The notes under the pieces were generated by a model, which made no database searches, was not told the origin of the DNA, and was given only the letters and a program-made list of their open reading frames with translations. Shown here piece after piece: positions 1 through 5,037 of a stretch of 5,037 nt of DNA. How positions within the stretch are numbered: the stretch's first letter is position 1; each line of letters opens with the position of its first letter. Made by a program: the position numbers and the translations under genes. This DNA comes from Gammaproteobacteria bacterium (GTDB lineage Bacteria > Pseudomonadota > Gammaproteobacteria > Pseudomonadales > UBA3067), in contig JAHRVS010000383.1 in the NCBI GenBank assembly GCA_019090565.1, forward strand, positions 1 to 5,037, read 5' to 3'.

Positions 1-70
1 CAAGCTTATGGCGGCGCTGCAGCAATCTGGCGTATCAAACGTAGGTCTCATTACGGAAACACCTCAGTAG
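1..70 (+). CDS. tolR: TolR, C-terminal end (partial, 5' cut by window)
   Basis: Only the last 22 codons are present, read from base 2 and ending in TAG at 68-70. The visible peptide includes AALQQSGVSNVGLITETPQ. This matches the usual end of TolR/ExbD-family proteins, where a helix (a 'xxAGVxxVGLMTxP'-like pattern) leads into the last strand of the periplasmic domain. TolR is an inner-membrane protein with one transmembrane helix. With TolQ it forms the proton channel that energises TolA, and its periplasmic domain can bind peptidoglycan. Its position 10 bp before tolA is the standard tolQ-tolR-tolA order and supports the call more strongly than the short peptide does. Nothing can be said about the transmembrane segment or its conserved Asp, which lie outside the window. 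Confidence 0.88.
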   Translation, partial: KLMAALQQSGVSNVGLITETPQ

Positions 71-80
71 CGGGTTTATT

Positions 81-902
81 GTGAGAGTGCATTTCTTGAA
101 CAGTACCACCATTTCAGTCTTTAAGGCTTTGCTTTTGCATGGTCTGGTTGTTGCTGTGCTGGTCTATAGCTGGGCTGCACCAGAAGTGGCGCCAGTAAAG
201 CCTAAATTTAAAGCAATGAAGGCCTCGTTGGTTGCCTTGCCGATACCTGCCGTAACCACCAGCGTGCCGAATAACGACAGGGTAAAGAAAGGACAAGAAA
301 AATCTGAAGCAAGAAAAAAGCAAGAGCAGCAAAAAAGCCAAGAGAAAAAACGTCAGAAAAACTTAAAAAAAGAAAAGGCGCGCCTCAAGAAAGAGAAAGA
401 GAAAAAGCAGAAAGAAAAGAACCGCAAAGACAAACAAGCGAAACAGAAGCGGGAAAAACTGCGTAAAATTCAAGAAGAACAAGAGCGTAAAGCAACGCAA
501 AAAGCGGAACTTAAAAAGATGCGCGCTAAAGAGGCGCAACGTGCTGTTGAATTAGAGCAATTACGGTCATTAGAGTCACGGCGTCTCGAAAACCTTGAGG
601 AATCAGAAGAACAGAAAGAGATTCAGCAATATATCGCGGCCATCCAGCAGCAACTACAGAGAAACTGGTCGCGCCCACCTAGTGCGCGCATAGGCATGCG
701 GTCTGTTTTGAAAATTTCCACGATACCAGGCGGGGAAGTGATTTCGGTGTCTGTGATAGAAAGCAGCGGCAATGCAGCGTTTGATCGCTCTGCGGAACAA
801 GCAGTGTACAGGGCTGGAATTTTAGCTGTCCCAGAGAATGTGGCTTTGTTCGGTAAACACTTTAGAGAGATGGAATTAATTTTTAGGCCAGAGGATTTGT
901 AG
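81..902 (+). CDS. tolA: TolA, inner-membrane to outer-membrane energy-transducing protein
   Basis: A 273-residue protein with the three-part TolA plan. Residues 11-31 form a single N-terminal membrane anchor (ISVFKALLLHGLVV...). Residues about 66-185 are an extremely Lys/Glu/Gln/Arg-rich helical or coiled-coil rod. Residues about 180-273 form the C-terminal TolA/TonB-like domain, with RNWSRPP (194-200), the IPGGEV turn (215-220), ESSGNAAFDRSAEQAVYRA (227-245) and FREMELIFRPED at the end. In this family the anchor contacts TolQ-TolR, and the C-terminal domain contacts TolB and colicins or phage proteins. The rod is charged rather than alanine-rich, and the protein is shorter than the E. coli homologue (about 420 residues). 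It has no cysteine, so it lacks the disulfide of the enterobacterial C-terminal domain. The start is GTG at 81: the first in-frame ATG is codon 46, which would delete the anchor. No clear Shine-Dalgarno site precedes it, so translation is probably coupled to tolR, which ends 10 bp upstream. Confidence 0.96.
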   Translation: MRVHFLNSTTISVFKALLLHGLVVAVLVYSWAAPEVAPVKPKFKAMKASLVALPIPAVTTSVPNNDRVKKGQEKSEARKKQEQQKSQEKKRQKNLKKEKARLKKEKEKKQKEKNRKDKQAKQKREKLRKIQEEQERKATQKAELKKMRAKEAQRAVELEQLRSLESRRLENLEESEEQKEIQQYIAAIQQQLQRNWSRPPSARIGMRSVLKISTIPGGEVISVSVIESSGNAAFDRSAEQAVYRAGILAVPENVALFGKHFREMELIFRPEDL

Positions 903-904
903 AC

Positions 905-2221
905 GTGCATTTACTGAAAGTAATGATGGTTTTTTTCCTTATGCAAGTCTGTGTTGTTGCCCAGGCTCAGCTTCGTATAGAGGTTACAAAAGGGGGGGAT
1001 AACCCGACTCCTATTGCCATCGTCCCGTTTAGTTGGAGTGGAGAAGGCCTGCTTAAGGAGGATTTGGCCGGGGTGGTTGCTGCGGACATGGGCCGCAGTG
1101 GACAGTTTAAACCGATGGCAAGGGCCGAGATGTTAAGCCAGCCAAGCGTTAGTAGTGAAGTGTTTTACCGAGACTGGAGAATAATGGGTGTTGACTACCT
1201 TGTAGTGGGCCGCATTACGCCAGTTCCGTCTTCGCCTCAAGCATCGAGTTCAGTACCGGTATACAGAGTGAACTATGAGCTAATGGATGTACGTGCAGAA
1301 AAATCCGTAGCCAGCTGGAAAATTGCGTCAGTGACAGATTTACGCGCGGCGGCACACCACATTAGTGACATGGTATACCAGAAGCTAACGGGCTTGCGAG
1401 GCGTCTTTTCTACCAAGCTGATGTATATCTCCGTAGAGCGGGATGGCGCGAAAGGGAAAGTCTATAAGCTGCAAGTTGCAGATGCTGATGGGCAGCGTTC
1501 TCAAACATTGTTTCAATCTACGGAACCGGTGATGTCTCCAGTATGGTCTCCTGACGGCAAGCGAATTGCCTATGTTTCTTTTGCCACAGGCCGGCCAGCC
1601 ATTTATATTCAAAATCGGCTCACTGGCAAAAAGATTAAGCTAACGGGTTTCAAGGGTATTAACGGTGCACCAGACTGGTCGCCGGATGGCCAGAAAATGG
1701 CGATGGTGCTTTCTAAAGACGGGAACCCTGAAATTTACATTATGAACCTGAAAACGAGAGATCTTCGTCGTTTGACCCATCATTATGCAATTGATACGGA
1801 GCCGCGTTGGACAAAAGACGGCGCGTCACTTGTTTTCACTTCAAATCGTGGTGGTTCCCCGCAAGTGTATAAAGTTGACGTGGTGACGGGCCGGGTAACA
1901 CGCCTGACCTTTAGGGGTAATTATAACGCCAGGGCACAAGTGTCGCCGGATGGGCATGATCTGGTGATGGTGCACCGAGAAAATGAGCAATTTCATATTA
2001 GCGTTCAAAACCTACAAAGGGATCTGTTTGCCAACCTGACTAAAACCAGCTTGGACGAATCTCCGAGCATCTCTCCAAACGGCAGCATGGTTATTTATGC
2101 AACACAGCATAACAACAAGGGGGTATTGGGGGCAGTGGCCATCAATGGCAATATTAAATATTTGCTGCCCGCGCTTCGCGGAGAAGTGCGGGAACCGGTT
2201 TGGTCGCCTTATTTGAACTAG
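905..2221 (+). CDS. tolB: TolB, periplasmic beta-propeller protein of Tol-Pal
   Basis: A 438-residue protein, the usual TolB length. Residues 1-21 are a Sec signal peptide (Lys5, hydrophobic 6-18, AQA before the cut), giving a mature start QLRIEVTKGG. In the family this N-terminal strand is the 'TolB box' that binds TolA when released. Residues about 22-165 form the alpha/beta N-terminal domain, with PIAIVPFSW at 36-44. The rest is a propeller of repeated WSPDG-type units: SPVWSPDGKRIAYVSF (211-226), APDWSPDGQKMAM (255-267), EPRWTKDGASLVFTSNRGG (299-317), AQVSPDGHDLVM (344-355), SPSISPNGSMVIYAT (386-400) and the closing EPVWSPYLN. The propeller binds Pal. The start is GTG at 905, 2 bp after the tolA stop, with AGAGGA at 889-894 as a ribosome binding site inside the end of tolA. 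The ATG at 923 would remove the only basic residue of the signal peptide and is less likely. Confidence 0.97.
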   Translation: MHLLKVMMVFFLMQVCVVAQAQLRIEVTKGGDNPTPIAIVPFSWSGEGLLKEDLAGVVAADMGRSGQFKPMARAEMLSQPSVSSEVFYRDWRIMGVDYLVVGRITPVPSSPQASSSVPVYRVNYELMDVRAEKSVASWKIASVTDLRAAAHHISDMVYQKLTGLRGVFSTKLMYISVERDGAKGKVYKLQVADADGQRSQTLFQSTEPVMSPVWSPDGKRIAYVSFATGRPAIYIQNRLTGKKIKLTGFKGINGAPDWSPDGQKMAMVLSKDGNPEIYIMNLKTRDLRRLTHHYAIDTEPRWTKDGASLVFTSNRGGSPQVYKVDVVTGRVTRLTFRGNYNARAQVSPDGHDLVMVHRENEQFHISVQNLQRDLFANLTKTSLDESPSISPNGSMVIYATQHNNKGVLGAVAINGNIKYLLPALRGEVREPVWSPYLN

Positions 2222-2407
2222 TGATGGTTTTTAATGTTGTTTTCGTCTGTCTTGAGAAATCATAGGGAAATTAAGCGCTTTGCGTTAAAATGTTCTACAG
2301 TAGTATGAAATATGTCTAAGTATTTTTTAGTGGTCTATGTATACTCGATTGTTCAAGCTAACAATGTGGTGTTAAACGGTTTAATTGATTCAAATAAGGA
2401 ATTGAAT
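2222..2407 (+). promoter_or_regulatory. tolB-pal spacer, possible separate pal promoter region
   Basis: This AT-rich 186 bp gap breaks an otherwise tight gene series and is long enough to hold a promoter. From established knowledge, pal (oprL) can be transcribed from its own promoter in pseudomonads, so a promoter here would not be surprising. In the sequence I see -10-like hexamers TAAAAT (2286-2291) and TATACT (2340-2345), and a -35-like TTGAGA (2252-2257). No pair has good spacing, so no promoter can be fixed. An 8 bp palindrome AAGCGCTT lies at 2273-2280. There is no terminator-like hairpin with a T tract after tolB, so read-through from tolB into pal is also possible. Confidence 0.3.
2396..2401 (+). 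promoter_or_regulatory. Shine-Dalgarno site deciding the pal start
   Basis: AAGGAA lies 6 nt before the ATG at 2408. The in-frame ATG at 2312 has no such site and would put 32 extra residues ahead of the lipoprotein signal peptide. This fixes the pal start at 2408. Confidence 0.85.
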
Positions 2408-2944
2408 ATGAGTAATATGAAAAACAACAGAAAGCTGCTGGCTGCTTTGGCATTGGGTGTGGTGCTTGTCGGCTGTCAGAGTCAACCTAGTGAAGAGGCT
2501 GTTGATACCGCTGCTGCGGAAGTGATTGAAAGTGGCTCGCATGATGTTGCGGGTATGACCGATGCTGCTGTGAAATCCGAAGAAGCTCTGGCGGCTGAGG
2601 CTGCGCAGGCATTATTATCGCTGACTGTTTTTTACTTTGACTTCGATCAAGCGAATGTGATGTCAAATTCATACGATGCCTTGCAAGCACATGCTGCATT
2701 TTTGAATAGCAATCCCGCTGCCGCAATTCGGTTAGAAGGCCATGCTGATGAGCGTGGCACCCGTGAATACAACATTGCTCTGGGTGAGCGTCGGGCTAAA
2801 GCAGTAGAAAAGTTTTTATTGGTAAATGGTGTTTCTGCGAGCCAGGTTGAAACAATCAGTTATGGTGAAGAGAACCCAGCAGAGGGTGGCCATGGCGAAG
2901 GATCTTGGGCGAAAAATCGCCGGGTTGAAATCGTTTACAAGTAA
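2408..2944 (+). CDS. pal: Pal, peptidoglycan-associated outer-membrane lipoprotein
   Basis: A 178-residue lipoprotein from the ATG at 2408. Residues 1-22 are a lipoprotein signal peptide (KNNRK n-region, hydrophobic 10-22) ending in the lipobox L20-V-G-C23. Cys23 is the predicted lipidated residue. Residue +2 is Gln rather than Asp, as expected for transport to the outer membrane by Lol. Residues 24-70 form an acidic, alanine-rich linker. Residues about 71-178 are an OmpA-like peptidoglycan-binding domain, with VFYFDFDQANV (74-84), GHADERGTREYN (111-122), ALGERRA (124-130) and the terminal RRVEIVYK. Asp114 and Arg129 have the same 15-residue spacing as the E. coli Pal residues that hold the meso-diaminopimelate carboxylate. 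Pal tethers the outer membrane to the cell wall and is released from or bound by TolB depending on TolA energisation. The frame stays open upstream to an ATG at 2312, but that form lacks a ribosome binding site and would spoil the signal peptide. Confidence 0.97.
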   Translation: MSNMKNNRKLLAALALGVVLVGCQSQPSEEAVDTAAAEVIESGSHDVAGMTDAAVKSEEALAAEAAQALLSLTVFYFDFDQANVMSNSYDALQAHAAFLNSNPAAAIRLEGHADERGTREYNIALGERRAKAVEKFLLVNGVSASQVETISYGEENPAEGGHGEGSWAKNRRVEIVYK

Positions 2945-2957
2945 ACGTTAGCCTATG

Positions 2958-2994
2958 TTTACACCAAGGTAGTCTTTGAGTACCTTGGTGTAAA
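2958..2994 (+). terminator. Perfect 14 bp inverted repeat after pal (stem-loop, possible terminator)
   Basis: TTTACACCAAGGTA (2958-2971) and TACCTTGGTGTAAA (2981-2994) are exact reverse complements around a 9 nt loop, starting 14 bp after the pal stop. Such a stem would end or protect a pal mRNA. It is not a textbook intrinsic terminator. The 3' arm ends in TAAA and is followed by GCTACTG, with no T tract on either strand. An mRNA 3'-end stabiliser, an attenuating stem or a protein-binding palindrome are alternatives. The repeat itself is certain; the terminator role is inference. Confidence 0.5.
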
Positions 2995-3143
2995 GCTACT
3001 GAAGTGCGTCGCAATGACCTGCTTTTTTGAAATGCATATGCCTTGCCATGAAGCAAAGCCACTTGGTTTGGCTATTGGGCTTTGGTGGGAACTGGGCTCA
3101 GTCCAGTTAGTTTCACTAGTATTTATACCAAGGATAAGCGCCG
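2995..3143. other. Remainder of pal-cpoB spacer, small hairpin and repeat arm
   Basis: No gene is supported here on either strand; the minus-strand open frames look like chance and overlap neighbouring genes. The visible structure is a 6 bp stem with a 7 nt loop, AACTGG (3090-3095) with CCAGTT (3103-3108). TTTATACCAAGG (3122-3133) matches 11 of 12 bases of the left arm of the inverted repeat at 2958. Read on the minus strand, that copy gives TGG plus TATAAA, an extended -10-like element pointing towards pal, without a convincing -35. Confidence 0.45.
3130..3134 (+). promoter_or_regulatory. Shine-Dalgarno site for cpoB
   Basis: AAGGA lies 9 nt before the GTG at 3144. An in-frame TAA at 3135-3137 rules out any start further upstream, so this site supports the GTG start. 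Confidence 0.7.
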
Positions 3144-3989
3144 GTGCCATATTTTTATCTGCTCAGTCCCTTCCGTAAATGTCGAGAGCGGGACTTTTTA
3201 CCCATTTTTATTTCTCCCCCCGTTAGTCGCTCCATTGTGTTGAGCCTCTTTTTATGTGGATCATCGGCCATTTTTGCTGATGCCGTTTTAATTGTTTCTG
3301 ATAAAAACAAACAGGTGCCCGTGTCTCGCCCATTTGATGCAAACACAGGGGATAGTAATAACAGGCAGCGGGCTGCTGAACAGTGGACGCTCATCAACCA
3401 AGTGGAGCAGCTCCAGCAGGAAATTCAACAGCTGCGAGGTACGACTGAAGAGCAAGCCTATCTGTTGAAGCAATTTAAAAAGAGCTCCAGGGATCGATAC
3501 TTAGACCTTGATCGGCGCATTAGCCAGCTTGTTAGCTCTAAGGCCGTACCTGTGGCGGCGAAAATGCCGAGTAAGAACCTTACGCCATTAAAAAAAGCCA
3601 GCGCTGAAGAAGAAGCTCTTTACGGCAAAGCCAAGAAAAAAATCAAAGTGAAGCGGTTTGATGACGCTATTTCCTTATTGAATCAACTGCTCACAGACTT
3701 TCCAGAAGGCGCTTACGCGTCGAACGCTTACTATTGGCTAGGCGAAGTAAATTTGGCACTGCCGGTGCCTGACTACCAAAGTGCAGAAATTTATTTTTTA
3801 AAACTGCTTCAGCGTGATGCTAGGCATCGCAAAGTACCTGCCGCACTTTTTAAGCTTGGCAAATTATATGACATGACAGGGCAGGCTAAATTGGCAGATA
3901 AGTATTTGAGCCGTGTGATACAGCAACATTCGAAGAGTAGTGCTGCAACTTTGGCGCGTAAATACCTTCAGTCGATGGGCGCGCGCTAA
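3144..3989 (+). CDS. cpoB: CpoB (YbgF), periplasmic TPR protein coordinating division and Tol-Pal
   Basis: A 281-residue protein, close to the family's usual 250-280. The hydrophobic segment 32-43 ends at SAIFA45, followed by DAV, a plausible signal peptidase I site. Residues about 77-130 form a polar coiled coil (LINQVEQLQQEIQQLRG...), corresponding to the N-terminal YbgF trimerisation helix. Residues about 155-279 form the TPR-like domain: EEEALYGKAKKKIKVKRFDDA opens the first repeat, NAYYWLGEV (194-202) the second, and AALFKLGKLYDMTGQAKLADKYL the third. In E. coli CpoB binds TolA and PBP1B and links outer-membrane constriction to septal peptidoglycan synthesis. The start is GTG. The n-region before the hydrophobic core is unusually long (about 31 residues, with RKCRER at 11-16). 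The next in-frame GTG, within the core, would leave no basic residues, so the long form is preferred. Unlike most relatives, the gene does not follow pal closely; 199 bp with a stem-loop separates them. Confidence 0.93.
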   Translation: MPYFYLLSPFRKCRERDFLPIFISPPVSRSIVLSLFLCGSSAIFADAVLIVSDKNKQVPVSRPFDANTGDSNNRQRAAEQWTLINQVEQLQQEIQQLRGTTEEQAYLLKQFKKSSRDRYLDLDRRISQLVSSKAVPVAAKMPSKNLTPLKKASAEEEALYGKAKKKIKVKRFDDAISLLNQLLTDFPEGAYASNAYYWLGEVNLALPVPDYQSAEIYFLKLLQRDARHRKVPAALFKLGKLYDMTGQAKLADKYLSRVIQQHSKSSAATLARKYLQSMGAR

Positions 3990-4035
3990 ACAAAGCGTTG
4001 CGCGCTGTGAGCGTAGTGGTGCTCCTGGGCCTTTG

Positions 4036-4066
4036 TGGACGCTAGGTCCAATACATTTCTGGATGT
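4036..4066 (+). repeat. Two adjacent small hairpins downstream of cpoB
   Basis: TGGAC-GCTAG-GTCCA (4036-4050) is a perfect 5 bp stem. ACAT-TTCTGG-ATGT (4053-4066) is a 4 bp stem, with a possible G-U pair added. A further pair, AGCGT (4010-4014) with ACGCT (4039-4043), competes with the first stem. No T tract follows, so this is not an intrinsic terminator. Stems this short can occur by chance. Confidence 0.3.
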
Positions 4067-4237
4067 GCTTTCCGTTAGGCTGATGAGGCTCCACTGACTC
4101 GGTCTCTACGACGTTAAAATTAGACTCCAAATGCTTATTTATTGCGTGTAAGCACTGCCTTTCCCTTTGTACCCGGCTTGCCCTAGTGAATTTCAACAAC
4201 CCGCTTGATTCAAATTGTCCCGTTCCCCGTAATCACT

Positions 4238-4246
4238 TGGTATAAT
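4238..4246 (+). promoter_or_regulatory. Extended -10 promoter candidate upstream of queE
   Basis: TGG immediately followed by a perfect TATAAT (4241-4246) fits the TGnTATAAT extended -10 element, which can work without a good -35. A TTGTCC (4215-4220) lies 20 bp upstream, too far for an ideal pair. Transcription would begin near 4253 and give a leader of about 138 nt before queE. This is the best promoter-like sequence in the window. Confidence 0.55.
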
Positions 4247-4344
4247 CCCATAAACAGCAGTGGGTCATAAATGTCCACGCAAGCTATTGGTGGCCCTTGG
4301 TGGCTTTAATACCTCTCAAGTACCCCGATATCTTACAGGGCTTG

Positions 4345-4374
4345 TTTACACTCGACTGCTAACTCTAGGATACT
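4345..4374 (+). promoter_or_regulatory. Second, weaker promoter candidate close to queE
   Basis: TTTACA (4345-4350, five of six to the -35 consensus) and GATACT (4369-4374, four of six to the -10) are separated by 18 bp. Transcription from here would start near 4381, only about 10 nt before the queE GTG, giving an almost leaderless mRNA. That would fit the lack of a Shine-Dalgarno site. Confidence 0.3.
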
Positions 4375-4390
4375 CTCATATTATTTTACC

Positions 4391-5037
4391 GTGGCGGAAT
4401 TTGTACTGAATACCCTTAGAATTACCGAAATATTCCTATCTCTGCAAGGCGAAAGCTGTTCTGTCGGCTTTCCAACGACTTTTGTGCGCCTTACTGGTTG
4501 TCCTTTACGCTGTACGTACTGCGACAGCGCTTATGCATTCAGTGGCGGAGAGGTGCTTGATATTGACGCTGTCGTTGAGCAGGTAGAGCGCCATGGAGTG
4601 CGTCATGTTTGTGTAACGGGGGGCGAGCCACTCGCTCAACGAGCGTGCCTCCCTCTTCTAGAGCAGTTATGTGATAAAGAGTACACGGTGTCACTGGAAA
4701 CAAGTGGTGCGCTCGATATCAGTGAAGTTGATTCGCGTGTAGTGAAGGTGATGGACTTGAAGGTCCCTTCGTCAGGAGAGGAATCAAAGAATTATTATGA
4801 AAATATTGATCATTTGTCAGCAAGAGATCAAGTTAAATTCGTGATTGGAGGACGGCTTGATTATCTTTGGGCAAAAGAGGTGCTGGAAGATAAGTTGCAG
4901 AATACGCAGGCTGAAGTGTTGTTTTCTCCCTCTTTTGAAGATGTCGCGCCTCGCCAACTTGCTGATTGGATTGTGGAGGATAAGCTGGCTGTTCGCTTCC
5001 AGTTGCAACTGCATAAGGTGCTGTGGGGCGATGAGCC
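4391..5037 (+). CDS. queE: QueE, 7-carboxy-7-deazaguanine synthase (3' end cut by window)
   Basis: 215 complete codons plus two bases, with no stop before the window ends. QueE is a radical-SAM enzyme that uses Mg2+ and S-adenosylmethionine to convert 6-carboxytetrahydropterin to 7-carboxy-7-deazaguanine, on the cytoplasmic path to queuosine. The [4Fe-4S]-binding CxxxCxxC motif is CPLRCTYC, with Cys37, Cys41 and Cys44. Other family marks are LSLQGE (16-21), RLTG before the cluster, VTGGEP (75-80), SLETSG (101-106), MDLKVPSSGE (121-130) and LHKVLWGDEP at the cut. That last motif normally sits just before the C-terminus, so only a few residues are probably missing. The start is GTG at 4391: it is the only ATG, GTG or TTG codon between the upstream in-frame stop (TAA 4307-4309) and the conserved region. 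No clear ribosome binding site is present. queE often lies next to cpoB, usually before queC. Confidence 0.95.
   Translation, partial: MAEFVLNTLRITEIFLSLQGESCSVGFPTTFVRLTGCPLRCTYCDSAYAFSGGEVLDIDAVVEQVERHGVRHVCVTGGEPLAQRACLPLLEQLCDKEYTVSLETSGALDISEVDSRVVKVMDLKVPSSGEESKNYYENIDHLSARDQVKFVIGGRLDYLWAKEVLEDKLQNTQAEVLFSPSFEDVAPRQLADWIVEDKLAVRFQLQLHKVLWGDE

Larger units (their letters stand above)
3990..4390. other. 401 bp cpoB-queE spacer without a supported gene
   Basis: No gene could be supported. The first half (3990-4235) has several small potential hairpins and a minus-strand frame open from 4232 back into cpoB (stop near 3864). That frame has no ATG outside cpoB and no visible ribosome binding site; its first usable start is TTG at 4197-4199. 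I do not recognise its peptide, and it could be chance or decayed coding DNA. The second half holds promoter candidates for queE. No tRNA, intrinsic terminator with a T tract, preQ1 riboswitch or CRISPR repeat was seen. cpoB transcription therefore has no obvious end before queE. Confidence 0.5.

Noticed and set aside
3005..3020. Dispersed palindromic repeat suggested by GTCATTGCGA on the minus strand
   Set aside because: The 10-base match to a widespread repeat core is too short, and the flanking bases do not continue the pattern.
623..3473. Minus-strand open frames inside tolA, tolB, pal and the start of cpoB
   Set aside because: They lie antisense to genes with clear family matches, lack ribosome binding sites and have no recognisable domains. 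They are shadows of the coding strand.
3979..4006. Terminator at the end of cpoB formed by repeated GCGCGC
   Set aside because: GCGCGC at 3981 and 4000 can pair, but no T tract follows and the element overlaps the stop codon of cpoB. The GC-rich match is likely chance.
3983..4080. Integron attC-like site (GTTAGGC at 4074-4080, partly complementary to GCTAAAC after cpoB)
   Set aside because: GTTAGGC fits the R' core GTTRRRY, but the partner is not a proper RYYYAAC and pairing needs bulges on both sides. No integrase or gene cassette is present.
3864..4199. Minus-strand 111-residue open frame as a gene
   Set aside because: It starts at TTG, has no ribosome binding site, overlaps 126 bp of cpoB antisense, and its peptide matches no family I recognise. 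It is kept only as a question about the spacer.
4253..4390. preQ1 riboswitch in the queE leader
   Set aside because: No pattern resembling a known preQ1-I aptamer (its short C-rich loop and A-rich tail) was visible. A covariance-model search would be needed to exclude other classes.
1..5037. CRISPR array, tRNA or rRNA gene, insertion sequence or defence system
   Set aside because: No regularly spaced repeats, cloverleaf pattern, transposase frame or terminal repeats with target duplication were seen. The content is a core cell-envelope locus plus queE.

Overview
The window carries most of a gammaproteobacterial Tol-Pal (trans-envelope) locus, all on the + strand, in the order tolR (3' end), tolA, tolB, pal, cpoB (ybgF), then a nearly complete queE. 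The gene order, the Pal lipobox plus OmpA-like domain, the TolB propeller and the CpoB coiled coil plus TPR architecture point to a Gammaproteobacterium. The base composition is moderate rather than GC-rich, and the TolA and Pal sequences look more Pseudomonas/Cellvibrio/marine-gamma-like than enterobacterial. I cannot name the genus from the sequence alone.

Layout. Bases 1-70 are the last codons of tolR. tolA (81-902) and tolB (905-2221) follow with gaps of 10 and 2 bp, which is a tightly coupled unit. A 186 bp gap then precedes pal (2408-2944). A 199 bp gap with a perfect 14 bp inverted repeat (2958-2994) separates pal from cpoB (3144-3989). A 401 bp non-coding stretch (3990-4390) separates cpoB from queE (4391 to beyond the window). 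That stretch holds small hairpins and an extended -10 promoter candidate.

How the genes work together. TolR, with TolQ lying upstream of the window, forms the proton-motive-force-driven inner-membrane motor. TolA spans the periplasm. TolB is the periplasmic propeller that exchanges between Pal and TolA. Pal anchors the outer membrane to peptidoglycan. CpoB is the periplasmic TPR partner linking Tol function to peptidoglycan synthesis at division. queE makes the 7-deazaguanine precursor of queuosine. It is a frequent neighbour of this locus but functionally unrelated.

No undescribed system is evident. The points most worth a second look are the long spacers that break the usual compact pal-cpoB-queE arrangement, the TTTA(C/T)ACCAAGG repeat family in those spacers, the unexplained 3990-4240 segment, the queE promoter and start, and an A-rich slippery tract in tolA. 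Four of the five start codons visible are GTG.
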